A DNA stretch of 37,485 nt from Candidatus Peregrinibacteria bacterium CG_4_9_14_0_2_um_filter_53_11 (GCA_002788775.1 PFRX01000002.1:1-37485); one strand, 5' to 3'. Positions 1 to 6,391 are shown, counted from the first letter of the stretch. Translations and numbers: made by a program. The notes: generated by a model from the letters alone, not told the origin.

Positions 1-25
1 CCCACCTTCGGTAGGGCCACGCGAC

Positions 26-113
26 TGGCGGAGAGGGAGGGATTCGAACCCTCGATACCTTGCGGTATACGCGCTTTCCAAGCGCGCGCACTAGGCCACT
101 ATGCGACCTCTCC
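26..113 (-). tRNA. tRNA-Ser (GGA)
   Basis: Read on the minus strand, the 7-bp acceptor stem GGAGAGG/CCTCTCC, a T-arm with loop TTCGAAT, a long variable arm typical of class II tRNAs, and an anticodon loop CTTGGAAAG (anticodon GGA) are all visible. Discriminator G is followed by a genome-encoded CCA. It decodes UCC/UCU serine codons. Confidence 0.95.
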
Positions 114-131
114 CTAGGGGATGCGCTGTGG

Positions 132-160
132 AGTGTAGCGAATATCCTTCATAAGCGCAA
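132..160 (-). promoter_or_regulatory. Promoter of tRNA-Ser
   Basis: Minus-strand -35 TTGCGC (155-160), 17-bp spacer and -10 TACACT (132-137). Transcription would start about 10 nt before the tRNA 5' end. Confidence 0.6.
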
Positions 161-191
161 TTTCGTCGAAGTCGGTTTGCTGTAAAATAGT

Positions 192-220
192 TTGATATTG
201 ACTGAATCAGGCATTATAGT
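192..220 (+). promoter_or_regulatory. Promoter of the gene at 229, leaderless type
   Basis: -35 TTGATA (192-197), 17-bp spacer, -10 TATAGT (215-220). Only 8 nt separate the -10 box from the ATG at 229, so the transcript would begin at or next to the start codon. Confidence 0.65.
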
Positions 221-228
221 GTCCGCCT

Positions 229-1248
229 ATGTCAATCGACGATTCAGATCAAGCCGGTCGCGGGAACTTGCCCGAGGCCGCCGCACCTTTGCACTCGGGA
301 CTTATGAGGGCTCCCGCCGCCGGTGCTTCTGCCCTTGCGGCTGAGCCGACGGCTGTGGACCAAGCTCCACCCGAGGCTGCACTCGTCGACTCTCGCCGGC
401 GTCTCCTCGCCTTAGCTGAACTTCCTCTCTCAGATGAGGGTGTTCGCAGACACTTTAGTGACCTTGCCACAGCACATCCCGACCGTGCCGCCGAGTGTCA
501 GCGTGAGGCTGATGTCGTCTGTACCCGTCTCGAAGGGACACGCGTTCTTTTTAAGCAGCTGAGACTCTTGGACGGGGTATTCTCTCGTCCTTGGGCAAAG
601 GAGCTCAAGCCTGCTATCGCGACAATCCGCCGCAGCTTCTTAACTCCGGAAAATACTCAGCCTCTTCTAGATCACTATGACCGTCTGGAAGCTCAGCTCA
701 ACGATCTCCTTCGTGACTTCTTTACCAACGGTATCGACTTCCTCGTAGATGAAAAGCTCACCTTCAAACCGGAGGCCGTCGCCGCGCTCCGCGCTGTTAT
801 GGAGGAGGTCTCGGCAGGTTCCGCTCTGGCTCCGCGTTTTGACGGGCTTTCGAAACTACCGAGCATCACCCCCGATATTAATGACGCTCCAGCCGATATT
901 CCTCGCGATGAGCGTCTGACTTTCTTGAACTACAAGACTCACATGGACTTTCTGCGTCGCTTCCTCATTGATGTTCGCTCACTTGAGGGGCGTGGGCTGG
1001 CTCAGCAGCAGCTCGCCAAAATACTCGCCTTCGGTCTTAAGACGCGTGGTGCCGATGCTCATATGGCTGATTATACCCTTTCTCCTTCAGGTACAACCGA
1101 CCTTGGGGAGACCGCTTTCGTTTTCGAGGCTGACGCACGGGCCGCAGAAGACGGATCCCGTTTTGACTACCCGCTACAACTTATAAACGGCTTCATCAAA
1201 CTACTCCAGACACTCCGTGTCGAGCGGAATATTCTTCAGGGGGAGTAG
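229..1248 (+). CDS. Hypothetical protein, 339 aa
   Basis: I do not recognise this family. The first 55 residues are rich in Ala and Pro and look disordered. The rest is mostly charged, apparently helical sequence with short heptad-like stretches and no transmembrane segment, signal peptide or cysteine cluster, so it is probably a soluble cytoplasmic protein. The ATG at 229 is supported by a good promoter whose -10 box ends 8 nt upstream. It ends with TAG and converges on the small minus-strand gene at 1257-1448. It resembles the other Ala-rich hypothetical genes of this window in style, but I cannot show homology between them. Confidence 0.75.
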   Translation: MSIDDSDQAGRGNLPEAAAPLHSGLMRAPAAGASALAAEPTAVDQAPPEAALVDSRRRLLALAELPLSDEGVRRHFSDLATAHPDRAAECQREADVVCTRLEGTRVLFKQLRLLDGVFSRPWAKELKPAIATIRRSFLTPENTQPLLDHYDRLEAQLNDLLRDFFTNGIDFLVDEKLTFKPEAVAALRAVMEEVSAGSALAPRFDGLSKLPSITPDINDAPADIPRDERLTFLNYKTHMDFLRRFLIDVRSLEGRGLAQQQLAKILAFGLKTRGADAHMADYTLSPSGTTDLGETAFVFEADARAAEDGSRFDYPLQLINGFIKLLQTLRVERNILQGE

Positions 1249-1256
1249 GGCCTACT

Positions 1257-1448
1257 TTACTGCCCGAGTGCCTGCTCCAAACGTGTATGCGCCTGATCTG
1301 CCGTGTTATCGACGGCTGATCCTGTTTCCGCCGGGGCGCGTGTTGCGGCTGCCGCCTCCATTAGTTCCATGAAGTCGGCGATGTCGAGGACACCCTGGGG
1401 AGCTGCTGTCCGGGGTTCATCTGCGTTTTGTGCTTCTGCGTTTGCCAT
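1257..1448 (-). CDS. Small acidic hypothetical protein, 63 aa
   Basis: The chosen start is the ATG at 1448 rather than an upstream TTG at 1457. The TTG lies inside the -10 box, and the ATG sits 8 nt downstream of it. The protein is acidic and Ala-rich with one likely amphipathic helix (DIADFMELMEAAAA). No family recognised. It is convergent with the 339-aa gene, with 8 nt between stops. The well-placed promoter makes a real gene more likely than a chance ORF. Confidence 0.6.
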   Translation of the reverse strand: MANAEAQNADEPRTAAPQGVLDIADFMELMEAAAATRAPAETGSAVDNTADQAHTRLEQALGQ

Positions 1449-1456
1449 AGAACACA

Positions 1457-1485
1457 ATATTAAACCACGGCTTGGTATGCGTCAA
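1457..1485 (-). promoter_or_regulatory. Promoter of the small gene 1257-1448
   Basis: Minus-strand -35 TTGACG (1480-1485), 17-bp spacer, -10 TAATAT (1457-1462), then 8 nt to the ATG at 1448. Confidence 0.6.
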
Positions 1486-1539
1486 CTTATTCAGCTGCCC
1501 GATGCTTTAGCCGCCAGGTTAAGCGCGTTTTTCCTTGAG

Positions 1540-1568
1540 TTGTCTATTCCGATTCTTGCATGTATCTT
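1540..1568 (+). promoter_or_regulatory. Promoter of msrB
   Basis: -35 TTGTCT (1540-1545), 17-bp spacer, -10 TATCTT (1563-1568), 9 nt before the ATG at 1578. An AGGAG also lies 4 nt before this ATG, but most of it may not be transcribed if this promoter is the one used. Confidence 0.5.
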
Positions 1569-1577
1569 AGGAGCACT

Positions 1578-1982
1578 ATGAAAGACGACATGACAAACAA
1601 GCCGGAATCTTACTGGAAGGAGAAGCTCACGCCTGAGCAGTACCACATCTTGCGTGAGCAGGGGACTGAGAGTCCTTACAAGAATGAGTACTATTTAAAT
1701 AAGGCTGAGGGGATGTATACCTGTGGTGCCTGCGAGCATCCGCTCTTTTCTTCGGATACCAAGTTTGAGTCTGGAAGTGGATGGCCCAGTTTCTACGACC
1801 CGGTCAACCGAGAAAATGTTGAGTTGATTGAGGATAACGCTCATGGCATGAGCCGCACTGAAGTCCGCTGCAAAAATTGCGGTTCGCACTTGGGTCACGT
1901 CTTCAATGATGGTCCCACTCCAACCGGCCAGCGCTACTGCATCAACTCCTGCTCCCTGAAATTTAAAGCGAAGGAAAACTAG
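1578..1982 (+). CDS. msrB: Peptide-methionine (R)-S-oxide reductase MsrB
   Basis: Reduces methionine-R-sulfoxide in oxidised proteins, using a catalytic cysteine and thioredoxin-like reductants. The 134-aa protein is a complete SelR domain. Two CxxC pairs (Cys49/Cys52 and Cys98/Cys101) form the structural zinc site, GSGWPSFY (66-73) is the substrate loop, GSHLGHVF (102-109) is conserved, and RYCINS carries the catalytic Cys121. There is no signal peptide, so it is cytoplasmic. I chose the ATG at 1578 over an in-frame ATG at 1560, which lies inside the promoter. It ends 2 nt before the antiporter gene, so the two are probably co-transcribed. Confidence 0.95.
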   Translation: MKDDMTNKPESYWKEKLTPEQYHILREQGTESPYKNEYYLNKAEGMYTCGACEHPLFSSDTKFESGSGWPSFYDPVNRENVELIEDNAHGMSRTEVRCKNCGSHLGHVFNDGPTPTGQRYCINSCSLKFKAKEN

Positions 1983-1984
1983 AA

Positions 1985-2968
1985 ATGGCCCTACTTATCT
2001 TCCTCATCATCATCGGCCTGGCAATCTTGATTGGTGGCGCTGAGGCACTCGTTCGTGGCGCCTCCTCGCTGGCTAAGAGGTTGGGTGTCTCCCCCCTCGT
2101 TATTGGTCTAACCATAGTGGCTTTTGGTACCTCCGCTCCCGAGCTGGTCGTCAATATGTACGCCGCTCTCGGAGGGACAACGGACATCGCTATCGGCAAT
2201 ATTGTTGGAAGTAATATCGCAAATATCTTGTTGATTGTGGGAATCTCGGCCTCTATCTTTCCCTTAGCCGTTCAGCACAGTACAACTTGGAAAGAGGTTC
2301 CCTTCGCCCTACTTGCCTCGGTGCTGGTCTTTGTCATGGGGAACGACATGCTCATCGATGGCGTCTCTTTTTCCTCTCTTACTCGTACTGACGGAATCGC
2401 CCTGATCGCCCTCTTTATTATTTTTATGTACTACACCGTCGGTCTCGCCCTTGCGGAGAAGGGGCAGCAGGAAGACGACGTCGACACCTACACTTATCCC
2501 TTCTCTATCTTTTACATACTTATCGGAAGTTTGGGACTCTTCTTCGGAGGAAAGCTGCTCGTTGATAATGCTTCCGAGCTGGGACGTATCGCCGGCCTCT
2601 CCGAGTCGCTGATCGGTCTAACTGTTGTTGCCATAGGAACCTCGCTTCCCGAACTGGCAACCTCTGTCGTCGCCGCCTACCGTAAAGAGACGGACCTTGC
2701 CATCGGTAATATCGTCGGTTCGAACATCTTCAACGTCTTCTGGATTCTGGGTCTCACCAGTATTATCACCCCGGTTCCTTTTAACACGACAATCAATGCC
2801 GATGTTCTGGTTGCAGTGGGGGCCACCCTCCTCCTCTTTATCTTTATCCTTATTGGTGGGAAGAAGAAGTTTTTGGATACCGAGCGCCACGTAATTACCC
2901 GTTGGGAAGGCATCGTTTTTCTTCTCCTCTATATTGGGTACACCGGCTACGTTATAGCGCGCGGCTAG
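1985..2968 (+). CDS. Calcium/sodium antiporter, CaCA family (YrbG-like)
   Basis: Inner-membrane cation/Ca2+ exchanger of 327 aa, the usual size for bacterial YrbG-type members. The two inverted alpha-repeats are intact: GTSAPE at 48-53 with GNIVGSN at 71-77, and GTSLPE at 218-223 with GNIVGSN at 241-247. The acidic residues of these repeats bind the transported cations. About ten hydrophobic segments are visible, with an acidic cytoplasmic loop (160-168, QEDDVD) between the halves. It follows msrB after 2 nt. Ion specificity cannot be read from the sequence. Confidence 0.92.
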   Translation: MALLIFLIIIGLAILIGGAEALVRGASSLAKRLGVSPLVIGLTIVAFGTSAPELVVNMYAALGGTTDIAIGNIVGSNIANILLIVGISASIFPLAVQHSTTWKEVPFALLASVLVFVMGNDMLIDGVSFSSLTRTDGIALIALFIIFMYYTVGLALAEKGQQEDDVDTYTYPFSIFYILIGSLGLFFGGKLLVDNASELGRIAGLSESLIGLTVVAIGTSLPELATSVVAAYRKETDLAIGNIVGSNIFNVFWILGLTSIITPVPFNTTINADVLVAVGATLLLFIFILIGGKKKFLDTERHVITRWEGIVFLLLYIGYTGYVIARG

Positions 2969-2992
2969 GTAGAGAGGCTGAAAAACAGACGC

Positions 2993-3030
2993 AAAAAAAC
3001 CGCCGGATAAGAATGTCGGGAGGTTTTTTT
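2993..3030. terminator. Bidirectional terminator
   Basis: A GC stem (ACCGCCGGA / TCGGGAGGT, imperfect) is flanked by an A-tract on the left and a T-tract on the right. It can end both the plus-strand msrB-antiporter unit and the convergent rpmB. Confidence 0.8.
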
Positions 3031-3036
3031 ACTCAC

Positions 3037-3276
3037 CTAAGCAGCTGCCTTTGGAGCAGTCGTCTCTTTTGATCGTACAGCGCGGTTGCGAGGTGGTTTA
3101 ACCATCGTTCGCATACAGGCCGTGCAGATCTTGGTCCAGACGAGCTCTCCCTTTGTGTTGGGAAGGAGCTTGCGAACCAGATTAGGAACGAAACGTCGGA
3201 GAGTCTTAATGTTTGAGTGACTCACCTTGTGTCCCGTGCTGGGTCGTTTGTCGCATTTGTCGCATCGTTTAGCCAT
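3037..3276 (-). CDS. rpmB: 50S ribosomal protein L28
   Basis: Large-subunit ribosomal protein, 79 aa. The core [18 protein letters not shown] is the L28 signature. It is the zinc-type form with Cys5/Cys8 and Cys51/Cys54 as two CxxC knuckles, and it has a basic, Ala-rich tail. The ATG at 3276 is preferred over a GTG two codons upstream because L28 proteins begin right before the first CxxC. A -10-like TATAGT lies 14 nt upstream. It is a single-gene unit that converges on the antiporter at a shared terminator. Confidence 0.93.
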   Translation of the reverse strand: MAKRCDKCDKRPSTGHKVSHSNIKTLRRFVPNLVRKLLPNTKGELVWTKICTACMRTMVKPPRNRAVRSKETTAPKAAA

Positions 3277-3329
3277 AGCCACCAGAAGTTACTATAAAGT
3301 GATATTAAGTGCAACAGGAAATGCTGCTC

Positions 3330-4355
3330 TTAGCGGGGAGTTTGCTCGGAAGGAAGGCGGTTTGCAGCGTCGGCTAAGAATCTGAAAATCTCCCTCGGAC
3401 AGAATTTCGGATCGATCTGCGTTACCCCAAAAGGCATTTTTATGATTACATGAACGGTCAGATCTCCGTTCTCGTCACGCCCAACGGCAACGTGCCCATC
3501 TCGTTCCCGGTCGAATGCGCGGCCCGCTTGAGCTCGCACGAAACCATCCACTGCCTCCTCTTTACCGGAGGCCGGCAGTACAACAAGTTTAACCTTGGTT
3601 CCGTAAGTTTGCTCGCGGTCGAGCCAGATTCCAAGGGCGGCAAAGTCCGCGTGGGTTAGCGGTCTGCCTACGGCCCCTATTAATTCAGGGGGGAGTTCGG
3701 TGCTCTTTTTGGGGTCGAGGTCCTCGAGCGTCTTTGGTTTATCGGCTCCCGGCTCGGTCGTTACTGCCGCCTCAGTCCCGCTACCCTCTGGATCTCTTTC
3801 TCCCTCTTTCAAGGCCGCCTGTGTCGCAGTAGTTACCCTCGTTTCTATCGCCTCGGGAGAGGGCATCTCCGCAAGCCCTCTGAAGAACTCCTCCTCGCGT
3901 GCGGCGGCTTCGGCGAGGCTTCCAGATGTCAGCTGCATCGTATCGGCGAGTCGGCCGTCAAAAATCCGCTGGTGCCTGCCCCATTGAAGACTAAGCACTT
4001 CAGCACCTCCTGCCTGACGCAAAGTCAGTTTGCCGTCGTCGGGGCTATCTCCGAAAGAACAGTCGAGATCAGCCGTGATGCTCTTTCGGATTGCCGGATC
4101 CCTCCCATTGAACTCCATAACGGGGACGAGTCCGGGGTGCCTGGTGAGCAGTCGGCGAACATCAGTTCCATCCATGCGTGGCGTGAGCTCGATGGGGTCG
4201 GGAGTCTTATTCTCAACTCCACGGGTGGTCATGCCGAGTCTCTGTTGATACGCTATACTGGGGTCGAAGCGGCCTGTTGTGCGGCCACTGTCCGTCATAG
4301 TGCGTCGGTCTGTTGTCGGTACTCCGCGTCTGCCTAACTCTCTGTCTACACTCAT
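3330..4355 (-). CDS. Hypothetical protein, 341 aa
   Basis: No family recognised. Soluble and hydrophilic. Residues 1-60 are Arg/Thr-rich and look disordered. A region around 70-135 has alternating hydrophobic residues suggesting beta strands. A Glu/Pro/Thr-rich linker follows (about 160-225), and a C-terminal domain (about 230-335) looks alpha/beta. There is no signal peptide. It has a good promoter of its own (4370-4398) and ends with TAA. It is divergent from the M50 protease gene at 4482. Codon use looks like its neighbours, so I see no sign of recent transfer. Confidence 0.75.
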   Translation of the reverse strand: MSVDRELGRRGVPTTDRRTMTDSGRTTGRFDPSIAYQQRLGMTTRGVENKTPDPIELTPRMDGTDVRRLLTRHPGLVPVMEFNGRDPAIRKSITADLDCSFGDSPDDGKLTLRQAGGAEVLSLQWGRHQRIFDGRLADTMQLTSGSLAEAAAREEEFFRGLAEMPSPEAIETRVTTATQAALKEGERDPEGSGTEAAVTTEPGADKPKTLEDLDPKKSTELPPELIGAVGRPLTHADFAALGIWLDREQTYGTKVKLVVLPASGKEEAVDGFVRAQAGRAFDRERDGHVAVGRDENGDLTVHVIIKMPFGVTQIDPKFCPREIFRFLADAANRLPSEQTPR

Positions 4356-4369
4356 AGTTTTGATTGGTG

Positions 4370-4398
4370 AATATAAAAACTAGCACCAAATCTATCAA
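4370..4398 (-). promoter_or_regulatory. Promoter of the 341-aa gene
   Basis: Minus-strand -35 TTGATA (4393-4398), 17-bp spacer, -10 TATATT (4370-4375), then 14 nt to the ATG at 4355. The leader would be only about 7 nt. Confidence 0.65.
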
Positions 4399-4445
4399 AT
4401 AAAATAGGGCCGAGTCAAATCTTGTGGCTTGATGGATAATGCGCC

Positions 4446-4475
4446 TTAAACCAGTGCTGTGTACCGTGGTATTAT
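4446..4475 (+). promoter_or_regulatory. Promoter of the M50 protease gene
   Basis: -10 TATTAT (4470-4475) lies 6 nt before the ATG at 4482. A weak -35 TTAAAC (4446-4451) is 18 bp upstream of it. Confidence 0.45.
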
Positions 4476-4481
4476 TTGCTC

Positions 4482-5111
4482 ATGACCGATCTCATCTATA
4501 CGATTATCGCCGTCCTCTTTGCCCTTTCTTTTCACGAGTTTGCCCATGCCTGGATGGGGACACGTCTGGGCGATCCGACGGCGCGTCTCCAAGGGCGTCT
4601 GACCCTCAACCCTCTTAAGCATCTCGACCCCGTTGGGACCTTCGCCCTGATTTTTTTTCACTTTGGCTGGGGAAAACCGGTTCCTTTCAACCCTCATAAC
4701 CTGGCGAACCCTAAGCGTGATGGGGCCCTGATCGCTCTTGCCGGCCCACTCACTAATTTGCTGATTGCCATTGTCGTTGCGGTTCCTCTTAAGTATTTTG
4801 GCCAGACCGGGTTTGTAAGCTCGGAGTTGTATCAACTCCTCGACGTTTTTTATCAGGTGAATATTATCCTTCTGGGTCTCAATCTTCTTCCACTGCCCCC
4901 GTTTGACGGTTCTAAAGTTTTGGGACTCTTTATTCCACGTCGTTGGTATAACGCCTACGATACCTACCTTGATCAGGGCGTGACCTACGTTCTGATTTTT
5001 ATCCTATTTGATAACTTCATTCTCGGTCAGCTCTTCGGCTTCTCAATCTTAAGCTTGGGGCTCGGCTCATTTCTCTCCTGGGCACATGCGCTGATCTCGA
5101 TCGGCACCTAA
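4482..5111 (+). CDS. Site-2 protease-like membrane zinc peptidase, M50 family
   Basis: Intramembrane metalloprotease-like protein of 209 aa, in the small M50 subfamily lacking a PDZ domain. The zinc motif HEFAH is at residues 18-22 inside the first hydrophobic segment. The third ligand is the Asp of NLLPLPPFDGSK in a later segment, matching the xxDG motif of the family. Four to five hydrophobic segments are visible. Such proteins often cleave membrane-anchored regulators, but no substrate can be named here. The ATG at 4482 fits a -10 box 6 nt upstream; an in-frame TTG at 4476 would overlap that box. Confidence 0.9.
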   Translation: MTDLIYTIIAVLFALSFHEFAHAWMGTRLGDPTARLQGRLTLNPLKHLDPVGTFALIFFHFGWGKPVPFNPHNLANPKRDGALIALAGPLTNLLIAIVVAVPLKYFGQTGFVSSELYQLLDVFYQVNIILLGLNLLPLPPFDGSKVLGLFIPRRWYNAYDTYLDQGVTYVLIFILFDNFILGQLFGFSILSLGLGSFLSWAHALISIGT

Positions 5112-5193
5112 GTTCCACCTCTGCCGGAAGCCATTGTCGGGGGTATGAAGTGCGAAAAGTAGTAGTGGTTGGGATTATTGCAACGTCAAAGAA
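5112..5193. other. Intergenic, no gene seen
   Basis: Between the M50 gene and the candidate RNA promoter I see no ORF, repeat or convincing hairpin. Confidence 0.6.
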
Positions 5194-5222
5194 TTGAGTT
5201 ATTAGATATCTAGGAGTATTAT
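5194..5222 (+). promoter_or_regulatory. Promoter of a candidate small RNA
   Basis: -35 TTGAGT (5194-5199), exactly 17 bp, -10 TATTAT (5217-5222). A perfect 10-bp palindrome TAGATATCTA (5203-5212) lies in the spacer and could be an operator. Confidence 0.6.
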
Positions 5223-5228
5223 CGGATT

Positions 5229-5356
5229 ACTCTGTGGTGTTCGTAACGGACCCGAAAGCCCAGGCCGACTGGACTGGCACGGCATTGTGGAGTCACTAGA
5301 ACTTTAAAAGCCGCACACTCGCATCAACTGTACGATGCACCCGTGCGGCTTTTTCT
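5229..5356 (+). ncRNA. Candidate small RNA, about 128 nt, unknown class
   Basis: A strong promoter (5194-5222) and a strong terminator (5307-5354) enclose a segment without an ORF. Local stems are possible, such as GTTCG-TAA-CGGAC (5240-5252), and GCCG/CGGC can close a GC-rich stem. I looked for the SRP RNA apical motif, a tmRNA tag or tRNA-like ends, and RNase P core motifs, and found none. A divergent 6S RNA is possible because that class is recognised by shape more than sequence. The assignment as a stand-alone RNA is inference from promoter and terminator spacing. Confidence 0.5.
5307..5354 (+). terminator. Strong intrinsic terminator with nested hairpin
   Basis: The outer stem AAAAGCCGCAC (5307-5317) pairs perfectly with GTGCGGCTTTT (5343-5353). 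An inner stem GCATC (5321-5325) / GATGC (5334-5338) sits in the loop. A T-rich tract follows. Confidence 0.85.
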
Positions 5357-5373
5357 TTGGTCCGGGCTTTTTC

Positions 5374-5402
5374 TTGTTGGAGGAGAGTGATTCTGATACA
5401 AT
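5374..5402 (+). promoter_or_regulatory. Promoter of tRNA-Thr
   Basis: -35 TTGTTG (5374-5379), 17-bp spacer, -10 TACAAT (5397-5402), 13 nt before the mature tRNA 5' end. Confidence 0.65.
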
Positions 5403-5415
5403 CCGCTCGCTGTAG

Positions 5416-5491
5416 GCCGCGATAGCTCAGTTGGTAGAGCGCATCCATGGTAAGGATGAGGTCACGGGTTCAACTCCCGTTCGCGGCTCCA
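5416..5491 (+). tRNA. tRNA-Thr (GGT)
   Basis: Acceptor stem GCCGCGA/TCGCGGC, D-arm GCTC-AGTTGGTA-GAGC, anticodon arm CATCC-ATGGTAA-GGATG with anticodon GGT, T-arm ACGGG-TTCAACT-CCCGT, discriminator T and encoded CCA. It decodes ACC/ACU. Its last 21 nt recur twice downstream. Confidence 0.97.
5471..5491 (+). repeat. tRNA-Thr 3'-end direct repeat, copy 1 (inside the tRNA)
   Basis: The 21-nt core begins CAACTCCCGTTCGCGGCTCC and ends in A. It spans half of the T-arm, the 3' acceptor strand and the CCA. This is the usual core of tRNA-directed integration sites. Confidence 0.85.
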
Positions 5492-5650
5492 TTTGAAAAT
5501 GGCAGCCATCGGGCTGGCGTTTTCAAATTAGAGAAGCGGTGGAGAAGTGGACCCGTAGGGTTGCCTTAAGAATGCGATGAGCGCAAGTCCGAAGGACGCA
5601 GCGCGAGTCGGATTATTAAGGACAGCGAAGCGAACGAAGTGAGCGTAGGT
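5492..5650 (+). other. Segment between tRNA-end repeats 1 and 2; hairpins, no gene
   Basis: It begins with a hairpin whose outer arms are TTTGAAAA and TTTTCAAA (5492-5527), a possible end for the tRNA transcript. It continues with short GC-rich motifs, GTCCGAAGGAC and runs of the type GCGAAGCGAACGAAGTGAGCG. I see no ORF of coding character. With its right-hand repeat it forms a 180-bp unit that could be an earlier insertion, or a remnant left by a lost one. Confidence 0.55.
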
Positions 5651-5671
5651 CAACTCCCGTTCGCGGCTCCA
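5651..5671 (+). repeat. tRNA-Thr 3'-end direct repeat, copy 2
   Basis: Identical to the 21-nt core of the tRNA-Thr 3' end, including CCA, with one more shared T upstream. No tRNA body precedes it, so it is not a functional tRNA. It marks the left edge of the toxin-antitoxin cassette. Confidence 0.85.
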
Positions 5672-5676
5672 GAGTA

Positions 5677-5706
5677 TTGACATTGTCACCACATGTCTGC
5701 CATACT
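5677..5706 (+). promoter_or_regulatory. Promoter of the toxin-antitoxin operon
   Basis: -35 TTGACA (5677-5682, consensus), 18-bp spacer, -10 CATACT (5701-5706). Unlike most promoters in this window it gives a leader of roughly 25 nt. Confidence 0.65.
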
Positions 5707-5741
5707 AAAGACGGTACTATTTTTACCTATCTTTAGATATG
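5701..5741. promoter_or_regulatory. Inverted repeat at the antitoxin start, likely operator
   Basis: CATACTAAAGA (5701-5711) is mirrored by TCTTTAGATATG (5730-5741) with one extra base. The arms overlap the -10 box and the start codon. This is where RelB/DinJ-type antitoxins usually bind to repress their own operon. Confidence 0.5.
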
Positions 5742-6014
5742 TCTACCATCCAAATTCGCATTGATGAGAAAACTAAGAAACAGGCCAAGAAAGTCTTGGA
5801 TACTATTGGAATGGATATGAGCAGCGCAATTAAAGTTTACCTCAAGCAAGTGGTCATAACGCAGGGCATTCCTTTTCAACTCCTTACTGAAAACGGTCTT
5901 ACTATTCAGCAGGAGCAGGAAATCCTCAAGGCTTCTGAAGAGGCTAAGCGTGGAGTGAATGTCTCTGGTCCTTTTGAAACTGCGGAGGATTTGATTAAAG
6001 ACCTTAAGGAGTAG
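5739..6014 (+). CDS. RelB/DinJ-family antitoxin
   Basis: A 91-aa antitoxin that should neutralise the toxin encoded 2 nt downstream and repress the operon. The N-terminus (STIQIRIDEKTKKQAKKVL) is the ribbon-helix-helix DNA-binding half, typical of RelB/DinJ. Residues 26-50 form its second helix and dimer region, and the acidic tail (about 55-91) is the flexible toxin-binding part. The start follows the operator-like inverted repeat. Lys codons are mostly AAG/AAA, and the region is AT-rich compared with neighbours. It lies between two copies of the tRNA-Thr 3' end. Confidence 0.9.
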   Translation: MSTIQIRIDEKTKKQAKKVLDTIGMDMSSAIKVYLKQVVITQGIPFQLLTENGLTIQQEQEILKASEEAKRGVNVSGPFETAEDLIKDLKE

Positions 6015-6016
6015 GT

Positions 6017-6277
6017 ATGAGGCTTGTTCTGCACAAGAATTTTAAGAAAAGCTATAAAAAGTTGTCGGCTAAGCTCAGGGCAAAGGTCGATGATGCACTG
6101 TGCGCTTTTTATTGCGATCCCTTTGATCCGCTATTGAAAAATCACGCTCTTGGAGGCTCCATGGTGGGGAAAAGAGCAGTTTCGGTAACAGGAGACGTAC
6201 GTATTATTTTTGAGGAATACGATGGCTATATCTTGGTAATCGTATTGGATGTTGGGACGCACAATCAGGTCTACTGA
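6017..6277 (+). CDS. YafQ/RelE-family mRNA interferase toxin
   Basis: An 86-aa toxin of the RelE/YafQ superfamily, which cleaves mRNA on the ribosome. The N-terminal HKNFKKSYKKL helix, the central GDVRIIFEEYDG strand pair and the C-terminal DVGTHNQVY strand follow the family pattern. His82 (in THNQVY) and Arg60 (in DVRIIF) are candidates for catalytic or substrate contacts. AAGGAG ends 5 nt before the ATG, one of the few clear Shine-Dalgarno sites in the window. It ends with TGA, a rare stop here. It appears intact, not decayed. Confidence 0.88.
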   Translation: MRLVLHKNFKKSYKKLSAKLRAKVDDALCAFYCDPFDPLLKNHALGGSMVGKRAVSVTGDVRIIFEEYDGYILVIVLDVGTHNQVY

Positions 6278-6282
6278 AATGG

Positions 6283-6303
6283 CAACTCCCGTTCGCGGCT
6301 CCA
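6283..6303 (+). repeat. tRNA-Thr 3'-end direct repeat, copy 3
   Basis: Third exact copy of the 21-nt tRNA-Thr 3'-end core, just 5 nt after the toxin stop codon. It forms the right edge of the cassette. Confidence 0.85.
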
Positions 6304-6319
6304 GTTTGATGCGCTTTAC

Positions 6320-6391
6320 CGCGAGCACACGGTGCGAGCGCGCAGCAAGACAAGCAATCCGGCTTTGCCGGTTGCGAGGCGAAGCGAGCTT
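6320..6391 (+). repeat. Two-hairpin dispersed repeat, copy A
   Basis: It contains GCGAGCAC-ACG-GTGCGAGCGCG and ATCCGGC-TTT-GCCGGT followed by TGCGAGGCGAAGCGAGC. Both parts form short stems with 3-nt loops. Two more copies lie beside tRNA-Trp on the opposite strand with different loop bases. The ORF through it (6332-6526) is a by-product. Confidence 0.65.

Larger units (their letters stand above)
5672..6303 (+). mobile_element. Toxin-antitoxin cassette bounded by tRNA-end repeats
   Basis: A 632-bp unit, counting its right-hand repeat, lies between identical 21-nt copies of the tRNA-Thr 3' end. It carries only a promoter and the RelB/YafQ-type pair. There is no integrase inside it or anywhere in the window, so mobility would need a recombinase acting in trans. 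The cassette is visibly more AT-rich than its surroundings and its toxin gene has a canonical ribosome site, which is unusual here. Both points suggest it came from elsewhere. Confidence 0.6.

Noticed and set aside
3450-4337. Several plus-strand ORFs antisense to the 341-aa gene
   Set aside because: Ser/Arg-rich shadow frames without promoters. The minus frame is long, continuous and has a good promoter.
5229-5306. SRP (4.5S) RNA or tmRNA at the candidate small-RNA locus
   Set aside because: The conserved SRP apical loop and tRNA-like ends of tmRNA are both absent.
5701-6303. CRISPR-like array from the three tRNA-end copies
   Set aside because: Only three copies, at very unequal distances (180 and 632 bp), and they match the tRNA 3' end. 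This is an att-type pattern.
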